Positions 29,135 to 36,942 of a stretch of DNA of 64,000 bases are shown here, piece by piece. The notes below the pieces were generated by a model. The model had not been told where the DNA came from. It saw only the letters and a program-made list of their open reading frames with translations, and ran no database searches. Origin of the DNA: Sphingobacterium thalpophilum. GTDB taxonomy: Bacteria > Bacteroidota > Bacteroidia > Sphingobacteriales > Sphingobacteriaceae. The first letter of the stretch is position 1, and each line of letters opens with the position of its first letter. The position numbers and the translations under genes were made by a program. The stretch is taken from NCBI RefSeq assembly GCF_038396785.1, contig NZ_CP151087.1:2046001-2110000 (forward strand), in the 5' to 3' direction.

Positions 29135-30520
29135 ATGAAATTAAACATCAATAAAAATATACTATTATTAGCAATTACCAGTGGAACTCTTTTGACCAGC
29201 TCCTGCGAAAAATTTGTGGAATTGGGCGCTCCACCGACACAAGTTGTAGCTGGCGAAGCATTCTCTACAGATGCTTCTGCAAATAGTGTCATACGCGGAT
29301 TGTATACCACAACATTAAGCATCAATCTCGCTGGGACTTCAACCTTTTATACAGGAATCGCTGCAGACGACCTTCAATACAATGCGGCTGATGCAAATAC
29401 CTCGGAATTCGCCAGCAATAATCTGCTGAACACAAATGGGAATGTCGCTAATTTCTGGTCAAATTGCTACCAACTTATCAAGAATGCAAACAATGCGATA
29501 TCGGGTCTCGACGCATCCACCAGCCTTACCCCTAGTGTAAAAGATCAGCTCCTGGGCGAAGCGAAATTTTTTAGGGCTTATACCTATTTCTATCTCGTCA
29601 ACCTCTATGGTGATGTGCCATTGCAATTACGTGATGACCTCCACGCTTTTGAAGATGCAATTCTTCCGCGAACTTCTGCACAGCAAGTATATGATCAGAT
29701 TATTGCTGATCTAAAAGATGCGGAAAGTAAGATGGCGACGGCCTATGATGCAACGGCAAGCCCGAGAGGAAGAGCTAACAAAACTGCTGCAAGCGCACTA
29801 TTGGCAAGAGTTTATCTCTACCAAAAGGATTATCAAAATGCCGAATCTTATGCCACCAAAGTATTACAGTCATCTGATTATGGCATGCCGACACCAGATA
29901 AAAATTTTGTAAACTCAAGTAATGAGGTTATCCTTCAACTTGGCAATCAAACGGGAGTAACGACATTTGGCTCCAATTATATTACCGCGGCTACAGCTAC
30001 ACCCGGCTACACCCTACCGGACGCTGTGTACAATAGCTTTGAGACATCTCCGACGGTTGACTTAAGAAAAACAAATTGGACAAGTCCAAAGACGGTCTCC
30101 AACAAAATCTATTATGCCATAACCAAATATAAAGTATCCTCGGGAACAGGTTCCGAATACCATATTATGCTTCGCTTAGCCGAGCAGTATCTTATTCGCG
30201 CGGAAGCGAGGGCTAAATTGGGAAAACTTGCCGAAGCCCGGACAGATGTGGATGCTGTCCGTTCTCGCGCTGGACTTGCAGGACTTAATTCAAGCTTAAA
30301 CCAAACACAATTACTATCTGCAATAGAAACAGAACGCCTGCACGAATTTTTCGGTGAGTTCGGCCATCGTTGGCTCGACCTCAAGCGGACCGATCGTGCT
30401 ACCGCTGTATTGTCTCCAATCAAATCAAACTGGCAGGCCACGGATGTCTTGTATCCCATTCCACAAGCCCAGATTTTGATCAACAATAAACTGACACAGA
30501 ATCCAGGATACCAAGATTAA
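29135..30520 (+). CDS. SusD/RagB-family lipoprotein
   Basis: This 461-residue protein has a lipoprotein signal with lipobox LLTSSC (near 24). It shows helical SusD features (GEAKFFRAYTYFYLVNLYGDVPL, ALLARVYLYQKDYQNAE) and a C-terminus with HEFFGEFGHRWLDLKRTDR and LYPIPQAQI, ending NPGYQD. It begins 11 bases after the STN-type SusC stop and would form the surface lid of that receptor. It is somewhat short for SusD, like pairs associated with sigma/FecR systems and non-polysaccharide ligands (family tendency, inference here). Confidence 0.93.
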   Translation: MKLNINKNILLLAITSGTLLTSSCEKFVELGAPPTQVVAGEAFSTDASANSVIRGLYTTTLSINLAGTSTFYTGIAADDLQYNAADANTSEFASNNLLNTNGNVANFWSNCYQLIKNANNAISGLDASTSLTPSVKDQLLGEAKFFRAYTYFYLVNLYGDVPLQLRDDLHAFEDAILPRTSAQQVYDQIIADLKDAESKMATAYDATASPRGRANKTAASALLARVYLYQKDYQNAESYATKVLQSSDYGMPTPDKNFVNSSNEVILQLGNQTGVTTFGSNYITAATATPGYTLPDAVYNSFETSPTVDLRKTNWTSPKTVSNKIYYAITKYKVSSGTGSEYHIMLRLAEQYLIRAEARAKLGKLAEARTDVDAVRSRAGLAGLNSSLNQTQLLSAIETERLHEFFGEFGHRWLDLKRTDRATAVLSPIKSNWQATDVLYPIPQAQILINNKLTQNPGYQD

Positions 30521-30548
30521 TGAATTTAAAAAATCATACAGACAAAAA

Positions 30549-32021
30549 ATGAAAACAAAAATCTTAACGGCTGCGTTGGTGTTTTCGCTAACAGCATCTT
30601 TTGCACAACAACCAGCAAAAAACAAATACCAACAGTATCTCCCCATTATAGAAAAAGGTACGTTGGTACAAAAGGATTCGCTTGCTAATGTATTAATGAG
30701 CGAATTAAAGACGTATAAATCAGAAGAAGACTACCGTACTACAATCAACATTTTGCGTTCTTTAGGGAAAGAAGATCTGCAGGCATCTGCAGAAGTACTG
30801 GCTAAGAAAAAATATCCAAAAGGATCACTAACCCGTGATGCCTTTATCACAGATGTTTTTTACAATGCAAGTACGCCAGTACAAAAAGAAAAAGCTTATA
30901 ACGACCTTATCAAAAAATGGCCAGTTAAAAACTTCAAGGAAGAACCACTGACTTATGATTATGTATTGGCTAATTTAGCACAAAGTTTTGCCAACGATGG
31001 AAATGCACAAAAAGCAGTATATTATCTAGGAGAATTGAAAGAACGATTCTGGCGCGGAAATGGCTATATACCTGTTGGTCAAATTTTGCTGAGCGCAGGC
31101 GACACGACTACAGCGGCTCCACTACTAAAGACCGCTATGGATGATAGCTATTACTATTTAACACTTCCCGAGAACCAAAAAGACAATAAAGCTCGCTTTG
31201 CAGCGATGGGATACGCAAGCTCCATGTCAGCCTATGTAAATATTCTTGTTGCTCAAAAAAAATACGCTGAAGCGCTAAATTATATTGAGAATGCGCTCAA
31301 AGCTGCGCCAGAGCAAGCGGATGGTCTAGCGATGGTATACTACAAATCTTTAATGGGCACAGGAAGAAAGCTTGAGGCATATAATATTCTCACCAAGTTA
31401 TATGCTAAAGGACAATTTGCGGTCGAAAATGATCTTAAAAAATTATATACTGAATTGAACGGATCTGTTCAAGGCTACGAGAATTTTAATGCATCCTTAA
31501 AAATAGTGTTAACGCAAAACATTCGCAACCATATCAAAGAAATGGCAACTTTTAAACCTGCACCTAATTTTGAATTACTCAATCTTAAAGGCGAAAAAGT
31601 ATCCCTAGCCAGTTTAAAGGGAAAAGTTGTGGTATTGGATTTTTGGGCAACTTGGTGTCAGCCATGTATCCGTTCATTTCCAGGAATGAAGGCAGCACAG
31701 GACTCTTATGCAGATGATAAGGATGTACAATTCTTATTCATGAATACCTGGGAGCGTGATAAGAACTATAAGGAAAATGTGATATCCTTTATCACCAAGA
31801 ATAATTATCCTTTTGAAGTGCTCTATGACGATCAAAAAGATCCACAAACCGGAGAAGTTATGGCCGCGAAATTTGGAGTCAAAGGAATTCCAGCAAAATT
31901 TATTATTGATAAGGAAGGAAATATACGTTATTTTCTTACGGGATCTACCCCAAATGTAGATTACATTAAATTAGAAATGAAAGAGCTCATCGAAGCCGCT
32001 AAAAAACCTTACAAAGGGTAA
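30549..32021 (+). CDS. TlpA-like thioredoxin-domain protein, periplasmic
   Basis: This 490-residue protein has a signal peptide (ending ASFAQQ, about 20). The mostly helical middle region contains TPR-like stretches such as VNILVAQKKYAEALNYIENA. The C-terminal thioredoxin/TlpA domain begins at about 335 with the redox motif WATWCQPC (Cys370 and Cys373), followed by the cis-proline region GVKGIPAKFIID. It should reduce or exchange disulfides in the periplasm. It is the last gene of the sigma-FecR-SusC-SusD operon, 28 bases after SusD, and is closed by a strong terminator. Thioredoxin-like proteins with such N-terminal extensions are frequent behind SusC/D pairs in this phylum. Their exact role is not established. 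Confidence 0.88.
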   Translation: MKTKILTAALVFSLTASFAQQPAKNKYQQYLPIIEKGTLVQKDSLANVLMSELKTYKSEEDYRTTINILRSLGKEDLQASAEVLAKKKYPKGSLTRDAFITDVFYNASTPVQKEKAYNDLIKKWPVKNFKEEPLTYDYVLANLAQSFANDGNAQKAVYYLGELKERFWRGNGYIPVGQILLSAGDTTTAAPLLKTAMDDSYYYLTLPENQKDNKARFAAMGYASSMSAYVNILVAQKKYAEALNYIENALKAAPEQADGLAMVYYKSLMGTGRKLEAYNILTKLYAKGQFAVENDLKKLYTELNGSVQGYENFNASLKIVLTQNIRNHIKEMATFKPAPNFELLNLKGEKVSLASLKGKVVVLDFWATWCQPCIRSFPGMKAAQDSYADDKDVQFLFMNTWERDKNYKENVISFITKNNYPFEVLYDDQKDPQTGEVMAAKFGVKGIPAKFIIDKEGNIRYFLTGSTPNVDYIKLEMKELIEAAKKPYKG

Positions 32022-32064
32022 AAAAAGGGGGCGTCCAAAAAGATCGGACAGCCCCCTTTTTTTT
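32022..32064 (+). terminator. Strong intrinsic terminator of the sigma/SusC/thioredoxin operon
   Basis: Directly after the stop codon, an A-run and GGGGGC pair with GCCCCC plus an eight-T run. The stem is extended by GTCC/GGAC across a one-base bulge. This is a textbook Rho-independent terminator. Confidence 0.9.
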
Positions 32065-32247
32065 AATATCCAGCCAACTATAATCCAACCAACTCCCGAG
32101 CGTAAAAGAAGAATTTTTATGGGCTTTAAGACTTTCTTTATATTGTGGATCGGATGAATCCGCCGAAATGAGCCATACAGCACATAAATTTGAGCTATCA
32201 GCAAAAATAGATCTGTCTCAGCAGTCTTATATTTGTTGCTATACAAT

Positions 32248-32822
32248 ATGCAGATGGCAACAAGAAACAACAGGAAGAAGTGGCTTCTATTTTTGAAAAG
32301 AACAATCTTAGGACTGGCAGTTCTCATCGCTCTTATCGGACTATATATGATGCATCCACAATTCGGCAAAAGACCCTCGGGTGAAAGACTTCAACGCATA
32401 CAGCTATCGAAACAGTTTAAAGACGGAAAATTCCAGAATAGCAGCCCTACACCACAGCTCACGCAGCCCTGGACCGTCGCCCTATACGATTATTTTTTTA
32501 AGCGCTCCAAACACCTTCCATACGGCTCTATTTAGGCGGGGACAGCGGCTACGATAACCACTTCAAAGAGATAGGTAATCAATTGGGCCCTTTTGACCTG
32601 GCTATATTGGAGAATGGCCAATACGACCTCAGTTGGAAACACATACACATGATGCCGGAGGAGGTTGTCCAAGCGGCACATGATCTCAAAGCTTCCTTAC
32701 TGTTTCCGGTTCATTCGTCCAAGTTTGTATTGGCCAATCATGCCTGGAATGAACCTCTAGAACGTATTTCCAAGGAAGCAATACGACAACAACAGCCTAT
32801 GCTTACCCCCATGATCGGCTAG
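32248..32822 (+). pseudogene. Metallo-beta-lactamase-fold hydrolase lacking its catalytic core
   Basis: The first part (to about 32535) encodes an N-terminal membrane helix (LFLKRTILGLAVLIALIGLY) and QLSKQFKDGKFQNSSPTPQL. The second part, in another frame from about 32526, encodes GGDSGYDNHFKEIG, FDLAILENGQYDLSWKHIHM, PEEVVQAAHDL and FPVHSSKF. Both ends match the UlaG/NAPE-PLD-like family of inner-membrane metallo-hydrolases. Roughly 180 residues that should lie between them, including the HxHxDH metal site, are missing. An internal deletion near 32520 also shifted the frame. The product cannot be an active enzyme. Confidence 0.82.
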
Positions 32823-32878
32823 GTCATCGACCTCGATCAGCCCCCTTTAACACCTAGCTACTGGTGGCGGAAATAATG

Positions 32879-33688
32879 TTAAGCAACGGAATTGATAGTC
32901 GCTGGTGTTATGCCAAACTTCTCCTTGAAAGAAGCATAAAAATGAGAAAGGTTTTCAAAACCCAGATCAAGATAAAAATCTTCAGGTTTTTGTCGCTTAT
33001 TTTCAATTAGATAATAAGCCTCAGAAAGACGTCTTTCTTGCAGCCATTTTCGGGGAGAGGTCTGGAATATTTTCTCAAAATCACGTTTAAAGCTTGCTAA
33101 ACTCCGCCCAGTTAGTTTGGCAAAGTTTTCTAAAGGCACATTGTACCGATAGTTTTCAACCATAAACTGCTCGAGATCAATCTTATGCGGCTCCGAAAAG
33201 TCAAAAAGCAGGTCTTTTAACTGTGGATAGCTTTCCAACAACAAGGTGATCAATTCATAGATCTTGATATTTTCCATCTGCGGGCTCACTCGGTCGATGG
33301 CTTCCGCATAGGGGGTCAATGACTCAAAATAACTTTTTATAAACAGGTTACTTTCCAGTACAACATTGGACTCACCCTGATACTTTTTGTCCGAACTGAG
33401 GTGATGGTCCATCGCGTATTGCTTCAGCCGATCAGCCCCCAGCAATACTGAAACAGATTTGTAAATATTATTTTTCGCGGGATATTTAAAAGCTTTGGCC
33501 AGTTGGTTTCTACGGGCAACCACAATCTGCCCTTCTGTCGCCACCAATTTTCCTTTCTGATGGTCCAGATGTGTTTCACCAGATAGCTGAAAAAAAACGA
33601 CATGTTCGGGAATGAACTGTTCGTGCCCAAATGCTTTCTCGACATAACAGGAATACAAAAAGGCATTCCCAAAATCTTTCTCTTCCAT
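32879..33688 (-). CDS. AraC-family transcriptional regulator
   Basis: This 269-residue protein has an N-terminal cupin-like ligand domain (about 10-120; EHVVFFQLSGETHLDHQ, GQIVVARRNQLAK). The C-terminal AraC helix-turn-helix pair is at about 170-269 (YNVPLENFAKLTGRSLASFKRDF and GFENLSHFYASFKEKFG). The ATG at 33688 is chosen over a TTG six bases upstream. Regulators of this type in Bacteroidota often control adjacent oxidoreductase genes. The neighbour here is the broken metallo-hydrolase, which ends 57 bases from it in convergent orientation. The target is unknown. Confidence 0.88.
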   Translation of the reverse strand: MEEKDFGNAFLYSCYVEKAFGHEQFIPEHVVFFQLSGETHLDHQKGKLVATEGQIVVARRNQLAKAFKYPAKNNIYKSVSVLLGADRLKQYAMDHHLSSDKKYQGESNVVLESNLFIKSYFESLTPYAEAIDRVSPQMENIKIYELITLLLESYPQLKDLLFDFSEPHKIDLEQFMVENYRYNVPLENFAKLTGRSLASFKRDFEKIFQTSPRKWLQERRLSEAYYLIENKRQKPEDFYLDLGFENLSHFYASFKEKFGITPATINSVA

Positions 33689-33959
33689 GCTCAATACGAT
33701 TTATTTTAAACGGCTCTGCGATTATGGGTACCGATAGCTAAAATCAGTCCCAGCCTAAAGGTAGCAAATATCTCATACCTTTTGCAAAGTCTAGTTGTCC
33801 GAAAGCTCAAAATATAGTTGATACACAGCTCAAATCAAGCTACCGAAAAACTCAACGCATAAATACATTCACTTTTTGGAAAGCATCCTTCTTTTTTCTA
33901 AATCGAATGGCCCATGTCATCACCTACGTGTTTCAACATGGAGCCATTCGAACTGCTTG

Positions 33960-34187
33960 TTATTTCTTTGCAGCAAGCCGCTTACGTATAATACTGACAA
34001 ATTCGGGTGAAACCCCCAAGTAGGATGCAATATAGTATTGCGGTACCCTTTGGGAAATAGTCGGGTATAGTTCAATAAATTCCAGATAGCGATCGGCGGC
34101 TGGTTTGGCGATTGTATGGATCAGCCTATTTTGCAGAACAGCGAGCCGACGTTGCACCAACATACGAAAAACCCGCTCAAATTTTTA
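33960..34187 (-). pseudogene. C-terminal remnant of a Crp/Fnr-family regulator
   Basis: The readable stretch (KFERVFRMLVQRRLAVLQNR, then AADRYLEFIELYPTISQRVP, then YYIASYLGVSPEFVSIIRKR) is the dimerisation helix and helix-turn-helix end of a Crp-type regulator. The cNMP-binding N-terminal domain is absent: a TAA stop at 34185-34187 precedes the homology and nothing similar is found upstream. A 67-codon ATG frame could still be translated, but it would lack the sensor domain. Confidence 0.72.
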
Positions 34188-34242
34188 CCGAAGGAAAAGA
34201 CAATCCTTCACAGTATAAAGAATCAAAAACTTCTTTGCTATT

Positions 34243-34286
34243 CTCCCCCTATAAAAGTCTATATCCACCGACTTTTATAGGGAGAG
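34243..34286. repeat. 17-bp hairpin downstream of the gene at 34310
   Basis: CTCCCCCTATAAAAGTC and GACTTTTATAGGGAGAG form a stem with one mismatch and a 10-base loop. It lies 23 bases after the stop of the minus-strand gene and probably ends or protects its mRNA, although no clean T-run follows. Confidence 0.55.
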
Positions 34287-34309
34287 ATTTGTACCCATGG
34301 CCTGTTATC

Positions 34310-34765
34310 CTATTCTTTCAAAATCGCTCCATTTTTAGTGAATTTCACGCTAAAGCCATGCATCAGAACCCGCGTACGTTTGACCTTTCCTTCTCGTTTT
34401 CCAAAAGTCCCCAAAGCCGTCTCTTCTGGTGCGCCGAAATCAAAATCCACATCAATCAACAGGGGATATTTCTTTGTATTAACTAAACCCAAGCGATTGC
34501 TCGCTTTAATCCAACGGGTCACATCATCATCCCGGTCAACAAAATAGGTTCCGATTGTTAACCGATAAAATTTATCGTTTCTAGCGAGATCCAAATAAAC
34601 CCTTTCTTTATCATTATTTAGGCTGTATTTACTTAAATGTTGTTCCAGTATTCTCTCTACGGAATCTGGAAATACATACAAAATTTCCTTCCCAACAGCC
34701 ATCAACGTCATGCAGTTTAAAAATAAAAAAAGTAGGCTGCTTCTTATGAGGTGATGTATTTTCAT
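34310..34765 (-). CDS. Hypothetical secreted protein
   Basis: This 151-residue protein has a signal peptide (1 to about 25, MALMAVG region ending VGKE). The rest is a soluble alpha/beta-looking domain with FYRLTIGTYFVDRDDDVTRW and LLIDVDFDFGAPEE. I do not recognise a family. It follows a small Imm32-like gene by 5 bases on the same strand, so the two are probably cotranscribed. No catalytic motif is apparent. Confidence 0.7.
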   Translation of the reverse strand: MKIHHLIRSSLLFLFLNCMTLMAVGKEILYVFPDSVERILEQHLSKYSLNNDKERVYLDLARNDKFYRLTIGTYFVDRDDDVTRWIKASNRLGLVNTKKYPLLIDVDFDFGAPEETALGTFGKREGKVKRTRVLMHGFSVKFTKNGAILKE

Positions 34766-34770
34766 GATCT

Positions 34771-35028
34771 TTATCGTTTTTCTAAAATCATCGGAACAGC
34801 GTTCATTTCAAGGGCATTCGTTTCATCCAAATGGAAATGGGCGCCTTTAGGCACCTCATCCTGCGCGAGTATCAAAAGTTGCTTGGCCAATGAAATAAGT
34901 CCCTGTTTGTTGGCTCGAATTACAATTTCGTTGGCAACAACGTGAACTGCAATTTCGAATCCAGGTTCCCATGACGCCTGTAGCCCCAACTCTTCGGAAT
35001 AGGTGGGTAAATTAATTTCTAAGTTCAT
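34771..35028 (-). CDS. Small Imm32-like protein
   Basis: This 85-residue cytoplasmic protein has the pattern ANKQGLISLAKQLLILAQ, then VPKGAHFHLDETNALE and VPMILEKR. It resembles the Imm32 group of small immunity-associated proteins, in which a helix is followed by GxHxHLDExNxLE. Family assignment is from memory of the pattern and is moderate. No toxin gene is seen next to it. The following gene on the same strand encodes a small secreted protein of unknown function. Confidence 0.6.
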   Translation of the reverse strand: MNLEINLPTYSEELGLQASWEPGFEIAVHVVANEIVIRANKQGLISLAKQLLILAQDEVPKGAHFHLDETNALEMNAVPMILEKR

Positions 35029-35094
35029 ATATACTGGTTTTGCTCCACCTAAACTTAATTAAAATTACCTAGATCTAGCGTCCATATAATCTAA

Positions 35095-35149
35095 AGTCCC
35101 CATAAAAGAAGGCTCCTTGCAATGCAAGGAGCCTTCTTTTATGGGGACT
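35095..35149 (-). terminator. Long perfect palindrome acting as bidirectional terminator
   Basis: Two 27-base arms, perfectly complementary, are separated by one base. The inner part (AAAAGAAGGCTCCTTGC and its complement ending CTTTT) is itself a terminator-like hairpin with A- and T-runs on both sides. It lies 15 bases after the susD stop at 35164 and separates it from the Imm32-like gene. Confidence 0.85.
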
Positions 35150-35163
35150 AATAGGTTAAATTC

Positions 35164-36930
35164 CTATTTACTCCAACCTGGGTTTTGTGTCAGATTTCCG
35201 TTCAGCACAATCGCTGCAGACGGAATTGGGTAAAGGTATTGCTTGTTGTTGTCATCCCAAGTACGCTTCACAGCTTTAAACCATTCCAGGTGATTGTCCG
35301 AAGTCATTGTCTGGAAATTGGTACTTTTACCCCCTATAGCCACCTTGGCTACTCCTGCAGGAACAGTTATCGAAGGAGCTGATTTACTTCCATCATAGAA
35401 CACAACATCTGGAGTTCCATTGTGGTCGATATCAATCAGCTTATCTAAAGCAGGGATATAAATTCCCGTCCAAGGCAAATTTGCCATAAGCGGTCCAAGT
35501 TTCCATCGCTTCAAATCATTGAAACGGAAACCCTCAAGGGCTAATTCCACCTGTCTTTCACGACGTATTTCTAAAAGCACGGGGCTATTGACTTCGGGGA
35601 AGAATGTATTTTTCAAGTAGGTATCCACTTTGGTTGGCAGTGTATTCGTTCCACTTGTTATTCCAGCCCTTGAACGTAATGCTCCAATAGTTTTCGACCA
35701 ATCCGCATCATTGAAAGTACCTAGTTCCTGTTTCGCTTCAGCATAGTTTAATAATATTTCCGCATAACGCATTAAAGGAACTGCATTGGTATTGTAACCG
35801 CCATTGTCGTAATAGGGATCGTCTAAAGTATACTTGATCGGTTGATACCCCGTATAAGTAAAACTTGCAAAATTTGGGGGAGCAGGCTGTCCATTACGGG
35901 AATATCCTGGCGTCCGGATCAACTGCGCCAAGCGCAAGTCGCGATTTTGACACTCCTCATAGAATTCCTCAGTCTGAAAGTTCGGTCTATCCGTATAAGG
36001 AGTACCGTCAACATTCAAAAAACTATTGATAAAAGGCCTTACCAAACTTAAACGTGGACCATAGGTTGCAGATGTCCACCACCAGTTGGCGTCGTTCAAA
36101 AGCGCAAGATCTTTACTGAAAGTTACGGCCAACATGACCTCTTTTGTCACTGGAGTATTACTGATAAACAACTGTCGCTGTGATGTTTTAGGGTCTGCGG
36201 AGATATTAAGCCCATAAGGACCATTTTCCATTAAAATCTTGCCAGCGTCTACCGCCATCTGGAAAAATACTTCCGGCTGTGTAGCCAAATTGAGCTTTTG
36301 GTATTTACGAAATGTTCCTTCGAACAGCGCGATTCGGGTCTTCAAACCAAGTGCTGTCCATTTATTAATCGTACTACCGTCACCCGCCGTATTTGTGATA
36401 TTGGCGTAGGCAAAGTCCAGATCTTCCATGATGTGTTTCATGACCACTTCGCGCGAATCCCGTGGTGCTTTAAGAATATCCGTCTCATCAACCGCCAAAG
36501 GGTGATCTACCCAAGGCACATCGCCAAAACGAACTACTTTCTCATAATAGAACCAAGCTCTGAAAAAGCGGGCTAAGCCGATATAATTATTTTTGATGGC
36601 ATCGCTCAATTTGGGACTATTACATTTAGCTATCAATTGGTTGATATTACGCAGGGTAGTCCAGGACCACCCAGAACTGATCTCAGCACTGTAAGCGCCG
36701 CCGACCATAAAATCATTGAGGCTATTTACGGCCGAATAGTCAGCCATAGCGTCACCTTTATAAGCGTCACTACCAGAGGTAATATTCCGATAGAATGAGT
36801 TGCTGTAATTTTTTAATCCACTTTCGCTCCCGAAGATATCCTCCTCGGTGGCACCTGCCTTCGGCAGCTCGTTTAGTTCACAGGAGGAGAACAAAAGCGC
36901 AACAATAGGTATATAAAATAATTTTTTCAT
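35164..36930 (-). CDS. SusD/RagB-family lipoprotein
   Basis: This 588-residue protein has a lipoprotein signal with lipobox LLFSSC (Cys near 17). Typical SusD features are GLARFFRAWFYYEKVVRFGDVPW, AEILLNYAEAKQELG, EIRRERQVELALEGFRFNDLKRW and LYPIPSAAIVLNGN. It begins 12 bases after the SusC stop. The pair stands alone, with no hydrolase, kinase or regulator nearby, so its substrate cannot be deduced. Confidence 0.94.
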   Translation of the reverse strand: MKKLFYIPIVALLFSSCELNELPKAGATEEDIFGSESGLKNYSNSFYRNITSGSDAYKGDAMADYSAVNSLNDFMVGGAYSAEISSGWSWTTLRNINQLIAKCNSPKLSDAIKNNYIGLARFFRAWFYYEKVVRFGDVPWVDHPLAVDETDILKAPRDSREVVMKHIMEDLDFAYANITNTAGDGSTINKWTALGLKTRIALFEGTFRKYQKLNLATQPEVFFQMAVDAGKILMENGPYGLNISADPKTSQRQLFISNTPVTKEVMLAVTFSKDLALLNDANWWWTSATYGPRLSLVRPFINSFLNVDGTPYTDRPNFQTEEFYEECQNRDLRLAQLIRTPGYSRNGQPAPPNFASFTYTGYQPIKYTLDDPYYDNGGYNTNAVPLMRYAEILLNYAEAKQELGTFNDADWSKTIGALRSRAGITSGTNTLPTKVDTYLKNTFFPEVNSPVLLEIRRERQVELALEGFRFNDLKRWKLGPLMANLPWTGIYIPALDKLIDIDHNGTPDVVFYDGSKSAPSITVPAGVAKVAIGGKSTNFQTMTSDNHLEWFKAVKRTWDDNNKQYLYPIPSAAIVLNGNLTQNPGWSK

Positions 36931-36942
36931 GATAATAAAAAA

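Noticed and set aside
34243..34286. Terminal inverted repeat of a mobile element
   Set aside because: It is a single hairpin with a 10-base loop next to a gene end; no second copy, target duplication or transposase is present.
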